A stretch of DNA of 64,000 nt from Helicobacter cholecystus (lineage in GTDB: Bacteria; Campylobacterota; Campylobacteria; Campylobacterales; Helicobacteraceae). How positions within the stretch are numbered: the stretch's first letter is position 1; every line of letters begins with the position of its first letter. The notes under the pieces are model-generated. The model was not told where the DNA came from. It searched no databases and saw nothing but the letters and a program-made list of their open reading frames with translations. The position numbers and the translations under genes are program-made. Where the stretch lies: NCBI RefSeq assembly GCF_003364215.1, contig NZ_NXLU01000004.1:47357-111356 (forward strand), read 5' to 3'. Positions 47,062 through 56,499 of this stretch are shown one piece after another.

Positions 47062-48443
47062 AGTCTTTTTACTGCCTCAATCAAGTCTTTGGGAGTCATT
47101 CCATAACTAGAAGCAATCTTCCTAGAAGCCAAAGAATGAGCCAAAACTGCATAAATTGCAGCATCTCTGCTTTGCACACCTTGTGCAAGCAAAGCCCCAA
47201 TCATTCCAGCCAATACATCCCCACTTCCCCCCTTGGCAAGATTATTTTTCCCAAGATTGCAAATATAAAGTTTTGCATCCTGAGCAATTAAGGTATTTGC
47301 CCCCTTAAGAACAACGACGACTTCTGGGTACATTGAACAAAACTCCAAAAGCAGTAAATCTCGTTTAATCTTAACCTCTTCAACACTTAAATCTGCAATT
47401 TCACAAATCTTGAGTAAAGATGCAAATTCTTTGATATGCGGAGTAAGCACAACATTTTTAGCTTTGTAAAGAAAGTTTTTGAGTTTGGGTGAGCTAAAAA
47501 CCCCTGCATCAAGAACACAGGACCTTTGAGCAATCAAATCAAAATCCTTCTCCTCCACATTCACCATTCCCATTCCCATAGCAATAGCATTTGCTTCTTG
47601 GGGGATTTCTTTGGAGTGCATCATTTCATAAGGAGGGTAGGCCATTTCTCCGCTAAGTGTGCATCGCCCCACACCAAAAGCCATTGCCCCCATTGCACAC
47701 AAAACTCCAGCACCATTTTGACTCCCTTCTTTGTTTTGCACCACTACAGCCAAATGACCATAGCTCCCCTTATGTGTATCTTCTAAGATACGATGAGGAA
47801 GCTGAAGATCTTGTTGTTCTAAAAGCTTGATATTAGAACGGACTTCATAGTTTTGAGAAGAGATTCCCAGAGGTGCAACAAGAATTTCCCCCACATAATC
47901 CTTAGCCCACTCTGCAAATAAATCAAGCTTAAGTGCACCCATACTCACAGTATAATCTGCCTTAAAAGCACCCCCCTTAAAAAAAGCTCCAACACCACTT
48001 GGAATATCACAAGCAATTCTAACTCTTGCCATTTTATTCATCACATTAAGCAATTCTTTAAACTCTAAATCAATTTCCCCACAAAATCCACTTCCAAAAA
48101 GACAGTCCACAACAACATCACAGGGATAAATTTTTTTTACAAAATCTACACCTAGACTTTTAGAGCGTAAAAACTCCTTTTGACACAGTGGGCTTTTTGC
48201 ATCTTTTGCCATAAAAACCTTGACACGATACTCTCCTTGGAGTTTTCTAGCAAGGGCTAGGCCATCTGCACCATTTCCACCCCCGCCACAGACAATATAA
48301 ATTAAACTTTGTTGATGTGTAACCTTATCAATTAAAGCTTTGAGTGCATTTGAGGCGTTCTCACATAAAATTTCTTCACTTAAAAAATAACGCTCAATTG
48401 CTCGTTTATCCAAAACCCGAGTATCTTTAAAAATATTTTTCAT
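47058..48443 (-). CDS. nnr: Bifunctional NAD(P)H-hydrate repair enzyme Nnr
   Basis: Repairs damaged hydrated NAD(P)H. The 461 residues combine an N-terminal epimerase (YjeF-N) with VCGGGGNGADGLALARKL and CDIPSGVGAF, and a C-terminal ADP/ATP-dependent dehydratase with VVVLKGANTLIAQ and NLAKGGSGDVLAGMIGALLAQG. Overlaps the genes on both sides by 4 bases. Confidence 0.95.
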   Translation of the reverse strand: MKNIFKDTRVLDKRAIERYFLSEEILCENASNALKALIDKVTHQQSLIYIVCGGGGNGADGLALARKLQGEYRVKVFMAKDAKSPLCQKEFLRSKSLGVDFVKKIYPCDVVVDCLFGSGFCGEIDLEFKELLNVMNKMARVRIACDIPSGVGAFFKGGAFKADYTVSMGALKLDLFAEWAKDYVGEILVAPLGISSQNYEVRSNIKLLEQQDLQLPHRILEDTHKGSYGHLAVVVQNKEGSQNGAGVLCAMGAMAFGVGRCTLSGEMAYPPYEMMHSKEIPQEANAIAMGMGMVNVEEKDFDLIAQRSCVLDAGVFSSPKLKNFLYKAKNVVLTPHIKEFASLLKICEIADLSVEEVKIKRDLLLLEFCSMYPEVVVVLKGANTLIAQDAKLYICNLGKNNLAKGGSGDVLAGMIGALLAQGVQSRDAAIYAVLAHSLASRKIASSYGMTPKDLIEAVKRL

Positions 48444-49864
48444 TCTTCCCTCTTTTTTAAAGCCATAAGAGCCGAGGCAATAACAACAGCTTCCCTATCA
48501 TCTTTTTGCTCCTTGGGGATGAGAGCAGAAAGATTGCGCGAAATGTAAGAAGTATCAAAAAACCCTTTTTTAAACTCACTATTTTCACAGATCTTTTGTA
48601 AAAAAGGAATGGTCGTTTTAACCCCTTTAATTGTAAATTCACTCAAGGCTCTAGAAAGTTTTTTTACAGCCAAATCATAGCTTGTTGCCCTCACAATGAG
48701 CTTGGCAATCATTGAATCATAAAATGGAGGAATTTCATAATCTTTATAAACACAGCTATCTACTCTTACAAAGGGGCCAAGTGCAGGATAATAGGCTGTA
48801 ATTTTTCCTGGATTGGGTGCAAAATGATCATAAACATTCTCAGCATTAATTCTTGCTTCAATAGCATACCCTTGAAAAACCACATCATTTTGATTAACTT
48901 CTAAAATCTCACCTCCAGCAATTCTGATTTGCCTCACAACCAAATCAAATCCTGTAATTTCCTCTGTAATTCCATGCTCAACTTGAATACGCGTATTCAT
49001 CTCCATAAAATAAAACTGATTAAATTCATCAAGCAAAAACTCGACTGTCCCTGCATTAGTATAATTTGCTGCTTTGGCTGCTGCGATAGCCACAGCTCCC
49101 ATTCTTTTTCTAAGTCCATCATCAATACTAGGGCTTGGTGCAATTTCTACAAGTTTTTGATGACGCCTCTGAATTGAGCAATCTCGCTCTCCTAAATGAA
49201 TAACATTGCCATAATGATCTGCTAAAATCTGAAACTCTATATGCCTAGGAGAAGAAATATATTTTTCTATAAATACATCATCATTCCCAAAAAATACTCT
49301 AGCCTCTCTTTTACAAGCCTCAAAACTCTCAAGCAGGTATTCTTCTTTTTCAACTACCCTAATCCCCTTTCCCCCTCCCCCAGCACTTGCTTTTAAAATC
49401 ACAGGGTATCCAATTCTTAAAGCTATTTCTAAAATCTCTTGAGAATTCTTACAATTAATCGGATCTGTCCCCTCAACAATAGGGATTCCATTTTCTTTCA
49501 TTAGAGCTCTTGCAACATTTTTATCTCCCATATTTGCAATCACTTCTGAGCTTGGACCTATCCATACCAATCCACTTTCACTCACTCTTTTTGCAAATAA
49601 AGCATTCTCAGATAAAAATCCATAGCCCGGATGAATAGCTTGGGATGCACTCTCCTTGGCAATTTTTAAGATCAATTCAATATCTAAATATCCCTTAATT
49701 GGGTCGTCACTTAGCTTATAGGCATAATCTGCCATTTTAACATGGAGAGATTGATGATCTGCTTGAGAATAAATTGCAACACTTTCGATCCCCAAATCTT
49801 TACATGCACGAATAATCCGCACAGCAATTTCACCACGATTAGCAATTAATATTCGCTTAAACAC
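48440..49864 (-). CDS. Biotin carboxylase subunit (PycA- or AccC-type)
   Basis: ATP-grasp biotin carboxylase of 474 residues. MFKRILIANRGEIAVRIIRAC, IHPGYGFLSEN, KASAGGGGKGIRVV, ERDCSIQRRHQKLVEIAPS and FMEMNTRIQVEHGITEEITG are all present. The length and the DPIKGYLDIELILKIAKE segment resemble pyruvate carboxylase subunit A of Campylobacter more than AccC of acetyl-CoA carboxylase (near 450 residues), but the two cannot be separated firmly. No biotin-carrier gene is adjacent. First gene of the operon leading to selD. Confidence 0.85.
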   Translation of the reverse strand: MFKRILIANRGEIAVRIIRACKDLGIESVAIYSQADHQSLHVKMADYAYKLSDDPIKGYLDIELILKIAKESASQAIHPGYGFLSENALFAKRVSESGLVWIGPSSEVIANMGDKNVARALMKENGIPIVEGTDPINCKNSQEILEIALRIGYPVILKASAGGGGKGIRVVEKEEYLLESFEACKREARVFFGNDDVFIEKYISSPRHIEFQILADHYGNVIHLGERDCSIQRRHQKLVEIAPSPSIDDGLRKRMGAVAIAAAKAANYTNAGTVEFLLDEFNQFYFMEMNTRIQVEHGITEEITGFDLVVRQIRIAGGEILEVNQNDVVFQGYAIEARINAENVYDHFAPNPGKITAYYPALGPFVRVDSCVYKDYEIPPFYDSMIAKLIVRATSYDLAVKKLSRALSEFTIKGVKTTIPFLQKICENSEFKKGFFDTSYISRNLSALIPKEQKDDREAVVIASALMALKKREE

Positions 49865-49929
49865 TGCAGTCCTTTAAGAAAATTTGCCATTATTTTATCT
49901 TTAAATACAAAAACTTCAAAATCTCCAAA

Positions 49930-50856
49930 TCAATACTTAAAATTTTCCCTATGCTCTTGATAAGTTTTTGAAAAAGTATGCACTCCATTTTTGTTGCGAA
50001 CAAAATATAAATAATCCACTTTTTGGGGATGAACTGCACTCTTTATAGCTTCCAAGCCAACACTTCCACAAGGACAAGGTGGAATCCCTTTATGCAAATA
50101 TGTATTAAAAGTGCTTTTATCGTTTCTGATTCTCTCAGGAGTAACCTTGGTATGAGAAAACTCACCATAATTAAGTGAGCCATCCATTTGTAGAGGCATA
50201 CCTTTTGCAATTCGATTGTCAATCACTGCTGAGATAATGGGCATTTCAGAGGCATTGGCTGCTTCTTTTTGGATAATAGAAGCCTTGCTTATTATCCTTT
50301 TCCACTGGTGAGTGTTAAGATTATAACCCAAAGCATTTGCAATCCTTGAATACTCCTTATTAGAGTATTCAAGCAAATAAATAAACAGTCTAGAGGCATC
50401 AATTCCATAAGGAATCTTATAGGTCTGAGGCAAAATATTTCCCTCTTCGCATTGCACCTGTGCTCTATATGCCTTCCATAACTCTTGGATAGAAATATTT
50501 AAAACTTCTGAGAGCTGAATGATAAAAAAATGCATACTCTCCCCTGGAATAAGCTTTACCTCTTTAAGAGGGGCTTTTGCCACAGTAAGTTTATAAAGAA
50601 AATCTCCTCTAGACATCTGTTTTTCTCCCAAATCAATCCATCCACTTTGAGGGTTGCCTAAAATTCTAAGAATTAACCCATCAAATGCATTGAGATCAAT
50701 CTTTTGGGTTTGTAAGTATGTTACAATTGCACGAATAGAGCCCTTAGGGAGATTGAGCATATCCAAAGTAGAAATAGCGGAGTTAAGATAAAGAAGAATG
50801 CAAACATTAAGCAAAAAAAAGACACCTAGCAAAAAATCAATTATTTTACTTTTCAC
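49930..50856 (-). CDS. mltG: Endolytic murein transglycosylase MltG
   Basis: Inner-membrane lytic transglycosylase (YceG family) that cuts nascent glycan strands; 308 residues. One N-terminal transmembrane helix (about 6-26) and the catalytic segment SKASIIQKEAAN with its glutamate, then VIDNRIAKGMPLQMDGSLNYG and STFNTYLHKGIPPCPCGSVGLEAI. Start GTG at 50856, diverging from and overlapping the AsmA-like gene by 59 bases. H. pylori annotations once called this aminodeoxychorismate lyase. Confidence 0.9.
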   Translation of the reverse strand: MKSKIIDFLLGVFFLLNVCILLYLNSAISTLDMLNLPKGSIRAIVTYLQTQKIDLNAFDGLILRILGNPQSGWIDLGEKQMSRGDFLYKLTVAKAPLKEVKLIPGESMHFFIIQLSEVLNISIQELWKAYRAQVQCEEGNILPQTYKIPYGIDASRLFIYLLEYSNKEYSRIANALGYNLNTHQWKRIISKASIIQKEAANASEMPIISAVIDNRIAKGMPLQMDGSLNYGEFSHTKVTPERIRNDKSTFNTYLHKGIPPCPCGSVGLEAIKSAVHPQKVDYLYFVRNKNGVHTFSKTYQEHRENFKY

Positions 50857-53473
50857 TTTTTTTCTCTTAATAGGTGGATTATTTGTTGCGCTCTATCGTG
50901 GAATCTCTATACAAGAATTCCAAATTGCTAATTTCAACTTTAAAGGATTGTATCTAAAACTTGATAATAAATTTATCCTCACACTCAACCAGCTTAAAAT
51001 CACTCAACCTTCCTCAACAAACACAGAAAATTTTTCCATTCAAGATGCAATCAAATGGTTTCATCGCTCTCTTGTAGGAATGTCTTATTTTAAACTTCTT
51101 GAAATTCGTAATATTATTCTTCCCGACAATCAACAAGCCTCTATTCTCTATGATGGAAAACGTTATGAATTGCTCTTTCCCTCCGTTGTAGCAAGCTTTG
51201 AGCTTGAACAAACATATACAAAGATTAAACTCTCTATTCAAAAACTTCTTTTTAGCAAACTCCAAATTAATGCAATGGGAAAACTTGAATTTCTCTTAGA
51301 TAAAAATCAAATCAACTTCGCCCTCATTGCCAATTCTATTCGTCCACAAATGAGTCCTGAAGAAAAGCTTGTCATTAAAGGAAGTTCAGATCTTAGCATT
51401 TTACATCTCAGTGCCTTTAGCACCCTCATTCACAGTCTTACTCCCTTTGAGGAAGAAATTAAAAAAATTCCAGCACTCCATACATGGCTTATGCAAAAAG
51501 CCAGTTTTAAAAATATTAGAATTAAAAATCTTTTTTTTAGTGCTCCCTTAAATGAAAATTTTCTACCTAGACTTCTAAAAAGTCTTTACGCGGAACTTAT
51601 CTTGGAAGAAGTGTCTTTAAAATTGCAACCTAATATTCCCTCAATTACAACTCCAACACTCAAAGTGCAGTTCAAAGATAAAAATCTTGGCTTTTACTTA
51701 ACTCACCCACTTTATGACGATATCAGTCTTGAGGGCAGCTATGTTGAACTCAAACATTTTGATAAAAACCTCACAACAGAGGTGCATATTAAATCACAAG
51801 ATGCAATTTTAGATCATAGACTTCATACTTTGCTTAGGGCTTATAATATTGATTTTGATATCACACAAACAAGCTCAAAAATGCAAACAGATCTTACTCT
51901 GAGCTTTCAAAGTACTCCTGAAGAACTCAATGTTAGCGCAAAGGGGAAATTTCAGGCCAAAGATGCAGACTTTAATTTCTTTGGCTTTCCCCTTGCCACA
52001 CCCACACTTAATGTTATGCTTGATATCAATCCTAGTGAAAGTCATATTTTTGTTAATGACAGCAAAATTGCCACCAATCAACCTGATTTTACAGGACTGA
52101 TCAACTGTGACATTGACTTAAATGAAAAAAAAGCGAAAGGAAAAATTAATCTTGATTTCTTAAAAATCCATACCCAAAATTCAACTTCTCCCCTAGGGCA
52201 AATTCTTGCCCTTGAAAGAAGCCTCACCCCCCAAATTGACTTTTCTGTGGATTTCTTCTCTACTCCAAAAGTTAGTCTACCTGACTTTGACACACAAATC
52301 ACATTGGGGGAATCTACTGGTATTTTAATCACAGATCTTGCAAAAATTACCCCATACTCTAATTTGCTTCAGTATTTTGGAATCTCAAAGGGCGAAGTTG
52401 CCTTGCAAACAAAAGATTTTCAAACATTCTTTATTCAAGCCCAGCTCTCTAATCTCAAATATCCCATTTTTGATAAAAAATGGCAACCCATCAATGAAGT
52501 GAATATGACCTCTAAAATCACTCCTACAAAAATTTATATCTCTTCCTTAGACGAAAGTATGGTCTTTAATTTTCAAGATGATTTACTTCAAATTACATTT
52601 AAAAATAAAAACTTTAATCTTGATAGTATAGCTTCAAGTCAAATTCCCCTTCTCTCTCAAATTTCTCAAAATGGTTCCCCCGATCAAACCCCTCTCCAAG
52701 AATCTGCGCAAAAAAAACTAGAAAACAATTTTCATCTCTATATGGTGGCAAAGGATTCAGAAGTAGAATTTAAGAATTTAAAAATTCCAACAGATGAAAT
52801 TATTATTAATATGAAAAATGGGGGAATAAAAGTGGACTTCACACATAAAAATGGAGTGGCAAATATCGATTTTTATGATGGACTCATTAAATTTAATGCA
52901 GATAATTTCGGGGGTAAATTCATTAATACCATTGCACAAAAAACAATTATGGAAGGAGGATTGTTTAGTGCAAAAGGAATTTATAAAAATAAAACTGTAA
53001 GAGGAGAGGTACAAATGCAAAATACAATCTTTAAAAACTTTGCCACTTTGCAAAATGTCTTAGCCCTCATTGATACAATCCCCTCTTTAATCGTCTTTAA
53101 AAAACCCGGACTTGGAGCAAATGGGTATGAGGTCAGTCATGGGCGAATTATCTTTGACTTAAATGATGAATTTCTGGGATTAAAAAAAATTAATTTAGTG
53201 GGAAGCTCCATTGATGTAGAGGGAAGTGGAATCATCAATCTTAAAACCAAAGAACTTAATATTGCACTCTCAATTTCAACTATTAAAGCACTCTCCGAGG
53301 TTTTAAGTAAGATTCCTATCGTTGGTTATCTTTTGTTGGGTAAAGAGGGTAAAATATCTACCGGTGTAGTCATTAAGGGAACACTTGACCATCCAAAATC
53401 AGAAGTCTCTGTAGCAGAGGATATTTTGAGTGCACCCTTTAAGATTATTCAAAGAATTTTCACAGGAGAATAA
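50798..53473 (+). CDS. AsmA-like/YhdP-type envelope protein
   Basis: Large protein of 891 residues with one N-terminal transmembrane helix (about 14-34) and a long beta-rich periplasmic body; the C-terminal part (GSSIDVEGSGIINLKTKELNIALSIS, PIVGYLLLGKEGKISTGVVIKGTLDHP) is the AsmA-like C-terminal domain. Such proteins are bridge-like lipid transporters between the two membranes in enterobacteria (YhdP, TamB, AsmA); the role here is inference. An AAGAAG ribosome site precedes the ATG. First gene of the plus-strand string ending in tonB. Confidence 0.78.
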   Translation: MQTLSKKKTPSKKSIILLFTFFLLIGGLFVALYRGISIQEFQIANFNFKGLYLKLDNKFILTLNQLKITQPSSTNTENFSIQDAIKWFHRSLVGMSYFKLLEIRNIILPDNQQASILYDGKRYELLFPSVVASFELEQTYTKIKLSIQKLLFSKLQINAMGKLEFLLDKNQINFALIANSIRPQMSPEEKLVIKGSSDLSILHLSAFSTLIHSLTPFEEEIKKIPALHTWLMQKASFKNIRIKNLFFSAPLNENFLPRLLKSLYAELILEEVSLKLQPNIPSITTPTLKVQFKDKNLGFYLTHPLYDDISLEGSYVELKHFDKNLTTEVHIKSQDAILDHRLHTLLRAYNIDFDITQTSSKMQTDLTLSFQSTPEELNVSAKGKFQAKDADFNFFGFPLATPTLNVMLDINPSESHIFVNDSKIATNQPDFTGLINCDIDLNEKKAKGKINLDFLKIHTQNSTSPLGQILALERSLTPQIDFSVDFFSTPKVSLPDFDTQITLGESTGILITDLAKITPYSNLLQYFGISKGEVALQTKDFQTFFIQAQLSNLKYPIFDKKWQPINEVNMTSKITPTKIYISSLDESMVFNFQDDLLQITFKNKNFNLDSIASSQIPLLSQISQNGSPDQTPLQESAQKKLENNFHLYMVAKDSEVEFKNLKIPTDEIIINMKNGGIKVDFTHKNGVANIDFYDGLIKFNADNFGGKFINTIAQKTIMEGGLFSAKGIYKNKTVRGEVQMQNTIFKNFATLQNVLALIDTIPSLIVFKKPGLGANGYEVSHGRIIFDLNDEFLGLKKINLVGSSIDVEGSGIINLKTKELNIALSISTIKALSEVLSKIPIVGYLLLGKEGKISTGVVIKGTLDHPKSEVSVAEDILSAPFKIIQRIFTGE

Positions 53474-53474
53474 A

Positions 53475-53702
53475 ATGACACTTTTTGAAGCATCAGAAAA
53501 CCAATATTACAAGATTGTTGCAATTCAAACAATTGATGAAACACTTAAAGATCGTCTCCTTTCACTTGGAGTGACAAAAGATACTCAAGTATTTTTAGAG
53601 CGCTTCTCTCATAATAAAGATACTCTAGCAATTAAAATTAGTCATTCAAAGGTTGCTTTACGATCAAGTGAAGCACAACATATTATTGTTGAGGCAATAT
53701 GA
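53475..53702 (+). CDS. FeoA-domain small protein
   Basis: Protein of 75 residues. YYKIVAIQTIDETLKDRLLSLGVTKDTQV matches the SH3-like FeoA fold, and the tail SKVALRSSEAQHIIVE the end of that domain. FeoA proteins assist the ferrous iron transporter FeoB, but no feoB is near. The ATG at 53475 follows AGGAGAATAA. The 3' end overlaps nth by 4 bases. Confidence 0.75.
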   Translation: MTLFEASENQYYKIVAIQTIDETLKDRLLSLGVTKDTQVFLERFSHNKDTLAIKISHSKVALRSSEAQHIIVEAI

Positions 53703-54337
53703 CAAAACAGGAAAAAAGTCAAAAAATAAAAAAACACTTTTTGCTTGCCTACCCCAACCCAAAGACAGAGCTCAAATATAATAATCTCTATGAACTCCTT
53801 GTCTGCGTAATGCTCTCAGCACAATGCACGGATAAAAGAGTGAATCTTATCACCCCCGCTCTTTTTGCCTCTTTTCCTACACCAATGCACTTAGCAGTTG
53901 CCCCAGTTGAAGATATTAAAGAATTGATTAAATCTTGCTCTTTTTTTAATAATAAGGCTAAAAATCTCTCAAAAATGGCTCAGCAGGTTGTTAAAGATTT
54001 TAATGGCAAGATTCCCCAAACTCAAGAGGAGCTTAAATTGCTCGCGGGTGTTGGGCAAAAAACAGCAAATGTAGTTCTTATCGAGTATTTTGAACAAAAT
54101 TTTATGGCTGTAGATACACATGTTTTTAGAGTTTCGCATCGACTTGGCTTAACAAAAGCAAAAACAGCACTTAAAACCGAACAAGAATTAGTAAAATTAT
54201 TTAAAAATGATTTGAGTGTATTGCATCAAGCTTTTGTACTTTTTGGTCGTTATATTTGCAAGGCTTCTAAACCACAGTGTGAACAATGTTTTGTAAAACC
54301 ATATTGTATAAGTACTCAAAACTTTAAACCCCAATAA
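53699..54337 (+). CDS. nth: Endonuclease III
   Basis: Base-excision repair glycosylase/AP lyase for oxidised pyrimidines; 212 residues. VMLSAQCTDKRVN, the helix-hairpin-helix LKLLAGVGQKTANVV with the catalytic lysine, AVDTHVFRVSHRLG with the catalytic aspartate, and the four-cysteine Fe-S loop CKASKPQCEQCFVKPYC are all present. Confidence 0.98.
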   Translation: MTKQEKSQKIKKHFLLAYPNPKTELKYNNLYELLVCVMLSAQCTDKRVNLITPALFASFPTPMHLAVAPVEDIKELIKSCSFFNNKAKNLSKMAQQVVKDFNGKIPQTQEELKLLAGVGQKTANVVLIEYFEQNFMAVDTHVFRVSHRLGLTKAKTALKTEQELVKLFKNDLSVLHQAFVLFGRYICKASKPQCEQCFVKPYCISTQNFKPQ

Positions 54338-54351
54338 CAAAAGGATCTAGT

Positions 54352-54750
54352 ATGGATATTTTTGCTGAAAGTTTCATTGAAATAATTAAAGGAACCACTT
54401 CCTTAACTCCAATACTCACTCAGGATGGAATCTACTCAGGATATTGCAGCAAAATTTCCACGCAAGAAGAACATTTTTATTTCTGTTTTAATTATGAATT
54501 TTTACTCTCACTCTCCACTGTAATGCTTTTTGATGATCATCCCTCGGAAGAAGATTTGGTTGATTTAAGCAAAGAGATTGCAAATCTTGTTATTGGACAT
54601 GCCAAAGTTCTCCTTGCCCAAAAAGGAGTGCATATCCAAATCACAACCCCAACTTCTCTTGGACAAACAATACCCTCTCATTCACTAAAGGGAATACATT
54701 TTGCAATACAGGAGGGAAAATGCAGTATGTATAAGGAGCATGTATGCTAG
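54352..54750 (+). CDS. CheX-like chemotaxis phosphatase domain protein
   Basis: Protein of 132 residues. The segment SKEIANLVIGHAKVLLAQKG near residues 73-95 fits the E-x2-N catalytic pattern of CheC/CheX/FliY phosphatases that remove phosphate from CheY. The rest (HFYFCFNYEFLLSLSTVML, PTSLGQ) is compatible with the CheX fold. Location right before fliN (7-base overlap) supports a role at the flagellar switch. Activity not proven by sequence. Confidence 0.65.
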   Translation: MDIFAESFIEIIKGTTSLTPILTQDGIYSGYCSKISTQEEHFYFCFNYEFLLSLSTVMLFDDHPSEEDLVDLSKEIANLVIGHAKVLLAQKGVHIQITTPTSLGQTIPSHSLKGIHFAIQEGKCSMYKEHVC

Positions 54751-55094
54751 ATTCAATCCTTAATCAGGATTATGAACACACAGAACGTGAAGTTGAGCTT
54801 GCAAAAAACTTTGAAAAAATGATGGAAAACTATGCGGGACTATTGGATATGGATGTCGTCTTTGATGCGCAACTTGCTTCTACAAAACTTACTCTCAGAG
54901 ATATTTTAAAGCTTGAAAAAGGTTCTATTATTGATTTGCAAAAACCTGCTGGAGAAAGTATTGAAGCCTTTGTAAATGGAAGGGTTATTGGCAAAGGTGA
55001 GGTGATGGTCTATGAAAAAAATCTTGCAATTCGTATTAATGAAATTTTAGATTCTGATGCCATTGTGTATTACATCACACGAGAGAGAATTTAG
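54744..55094 (+). CDS. fliN: Flagellar motor switch protein FliN
   Basis: C-ring protein of 116 residues. After a helical N-terminus the SpoA domain is clear: DMDVVFDAQLASTKLTLRDILKLEKGSIIDLQKPAGE and VNGRVIGKGEVMVYEKNLAIRI. It overlaps the CheX-like gene by 7 bases and the next gene by one base. FliN binds CheY-P and export substrates. Confidence 0.95.
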   Translation: MLDSILNQDYEHTEREVELAKNFEKMMENYAGLLDMDVVFDAQLASTKLTLRDILKLEKGSIIDLQKPAGESIEAFVNGRVIGKGEVMVYEKNLAIRINEILDSDAIVYYITRERI

Positions 55095-55693
55095 TGAGAG
55101 GGATTGTATTTTTTCTTCTTGCTTTCTATCTTTCCCTAGCTCAAGAAATACAAATTTCTCAGAAACTTAAGACTCTCAATCTTCTGCTTCCCACTCAGAA
55201 AGGTTTCACAACCCATTCTACAAAAGATTCACTTCAAATCATTGTTGATGATCAACTGGTTCAAAAAGACAAAACACAATCCCTCTCTCCTCCTTTTGAA
55301 AAAATCCAAATCCTTCCACTCCCCTCCAATCAAACACAAATTACAATTTTTGGAAAAAATCTTACACTCGTACAAAATAAAATTGCTGATAAAATTCATT
55401 TAGAAATTCATTCTGAGACTTTAAGGATTTCATGGTTAAATTATTTTTATGGCTATATATTTATAGCAGTCTTAATCCTTATTCTACTTTGGTTGAAACG
55501 TCGTTTAAAACACTCTAAAAAACCCATCAACTATCAAGAAATTTTCCTATCACCAAAAAGCAAAATCATTTCTTTTGAATATGAGGGGGTAGAATATAGA
55601 ATTTTTTGCAATGAAAAAGGCAATGTGCTACTCAATCATTATCCAAAAACAGATCATAATAAGGACTTTACCCATCTTATTAGCGAGGATTAA
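55094..55693 (+). CDS. Candidate flagellar export component FliO
   Basis: Protein of 199 residues starting with GTG that overlaps the fliN stop by one base. It has an N-terminal signal-like segment (GIVFFLLAFYLSLAQ), a periplasmic part of about 95 residues, one transmembrane helix (YFYGYIFIAVLILILLWL) and a basic cytoplasmic tail (KRRLKHSKK) with a small soluble domain. This topology and the position after fliN match FliO, which helps assemble the FliPQR export gate. Sequence similarity to FliO is too low to judge by eye. Confidence 0.6.
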   Translation: MRGIVFFLLAFYLSLAQEIQISQKLKTLNLLLPTQKGFTTHSTKDSLQIIVDDQLVQKDKTQSLSPPFEKIQILPLPSNQTQITIFGKNLTLVQNKIADKIHLEIHSETLRISWLNYFYGYIFIAVLILILLWLKRRLKHSKKPINYQEIFLSPKSKIISFEYEGVEYRIFCNEKGNVLLNHYPKTDHNKDFTHLISED

Positions 55694-56499
55694 TGAAACC
55701 CTATCGTTTAGGAATTACCCTATCTGTCTCCCTACTTCTTCACTTACTTTTATTCATTTTTTTATTTCAAGAAAACAATTTAGGATTTAAAAAGGGAGTA
55801 GGAGAATATCGCATCAAAGCTTCTTTCCAAGAAATTTCCTCTTTTGATTCGCAAAACTCTCTCCCTGCACCTCAAAAGAAAAAAGCCCCTAAGAGTAAAA
55901 GCAAAATAAACAGAGACAAAAAACAAGAAATCTCTCAAAAAGAGTCTAGAGATAAAAAAGAATCTAAAGAAGAAGTTAAAGAAGAAAAAAAAGAAATTAA
56001 ACCACCAGAAAAAGAAGAGCAAAAAGAAAAACCACAGGATGATTATTCAAAAGATATGAATTCTTTACAACCCTTGCAAGAAAAAGAAACACAAAAGATA
56101 ACAATCCCTGATTTCAAACAAAGTCTTGCTTATCAATTCGCCGATGCAAGCACGAAGAAAAATATCTCAGAATTTTATGGTCCAGAATTTGGATATCTGG
56201 GAAAAGAAGAACAAGAATATATCCTTAATAATCTTGCCTATATTGGGAAAATTACGCAAAAATACCTACGCTACCCCTCCAATGCTGCAATGCTACAACA
56301 AGGTGGGGGGAATGTTGTAGAATTTTATCTCCACCCTAATGGAGATATTAGCGATTTAAAGATTATTAAAAAAAGTGGATTTATCTTGCTCGATCGCAAT
56401 AGCGTTAAAACAATTGAAATCGCCTACAAAGACTATCCTCATCCTAAAACAAAAACTCTAATCCGTTTCTATATTAATTATTTTATTCGCTATCGCTAA
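55693..56499 (+). CDS. Energy transducer TonB
   Basis: TonB-family protein of 268 residues that passes proton-motive energy to outer-membrane receptors. One N-terminal transmembrane helix (about 7-25), a K/E/P-rich spacer of some 80 residues (APQKKKAPKSKSK onward) spanning the periplasm, and a C-terminal TonB domain (YPSNAAMLQQGGGNVVEFYLHPNGDI to the end). Start overlaps the previous stop by one base. exbB/exbD are not adjacent. Last gene of the string. Confidence 0.85.
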   Translation: MKPYRLGITLSVSLLLHLLLFIFLFQENNLGFKKGVGEYRIKASFQEISSFDSQNSLPAPQKKKAPKSKSKINRDKKQEISQKESRDKKESKEEVKEEKKEIKPPEKEEQKEKPQDDYSKDMNSLQPLQEKETQKITIPDFKQSLAYQFADASTKKNISEFYGPEFGYLGKEEQEYILNNLAYIGKITQKYLRYPSNAAMLQQGGGNVVEFYLHPNGDISDLKIIKKSGFILLDRNSVKTIEIAYKDYPHPKTKTLIRFYINYFIRYR

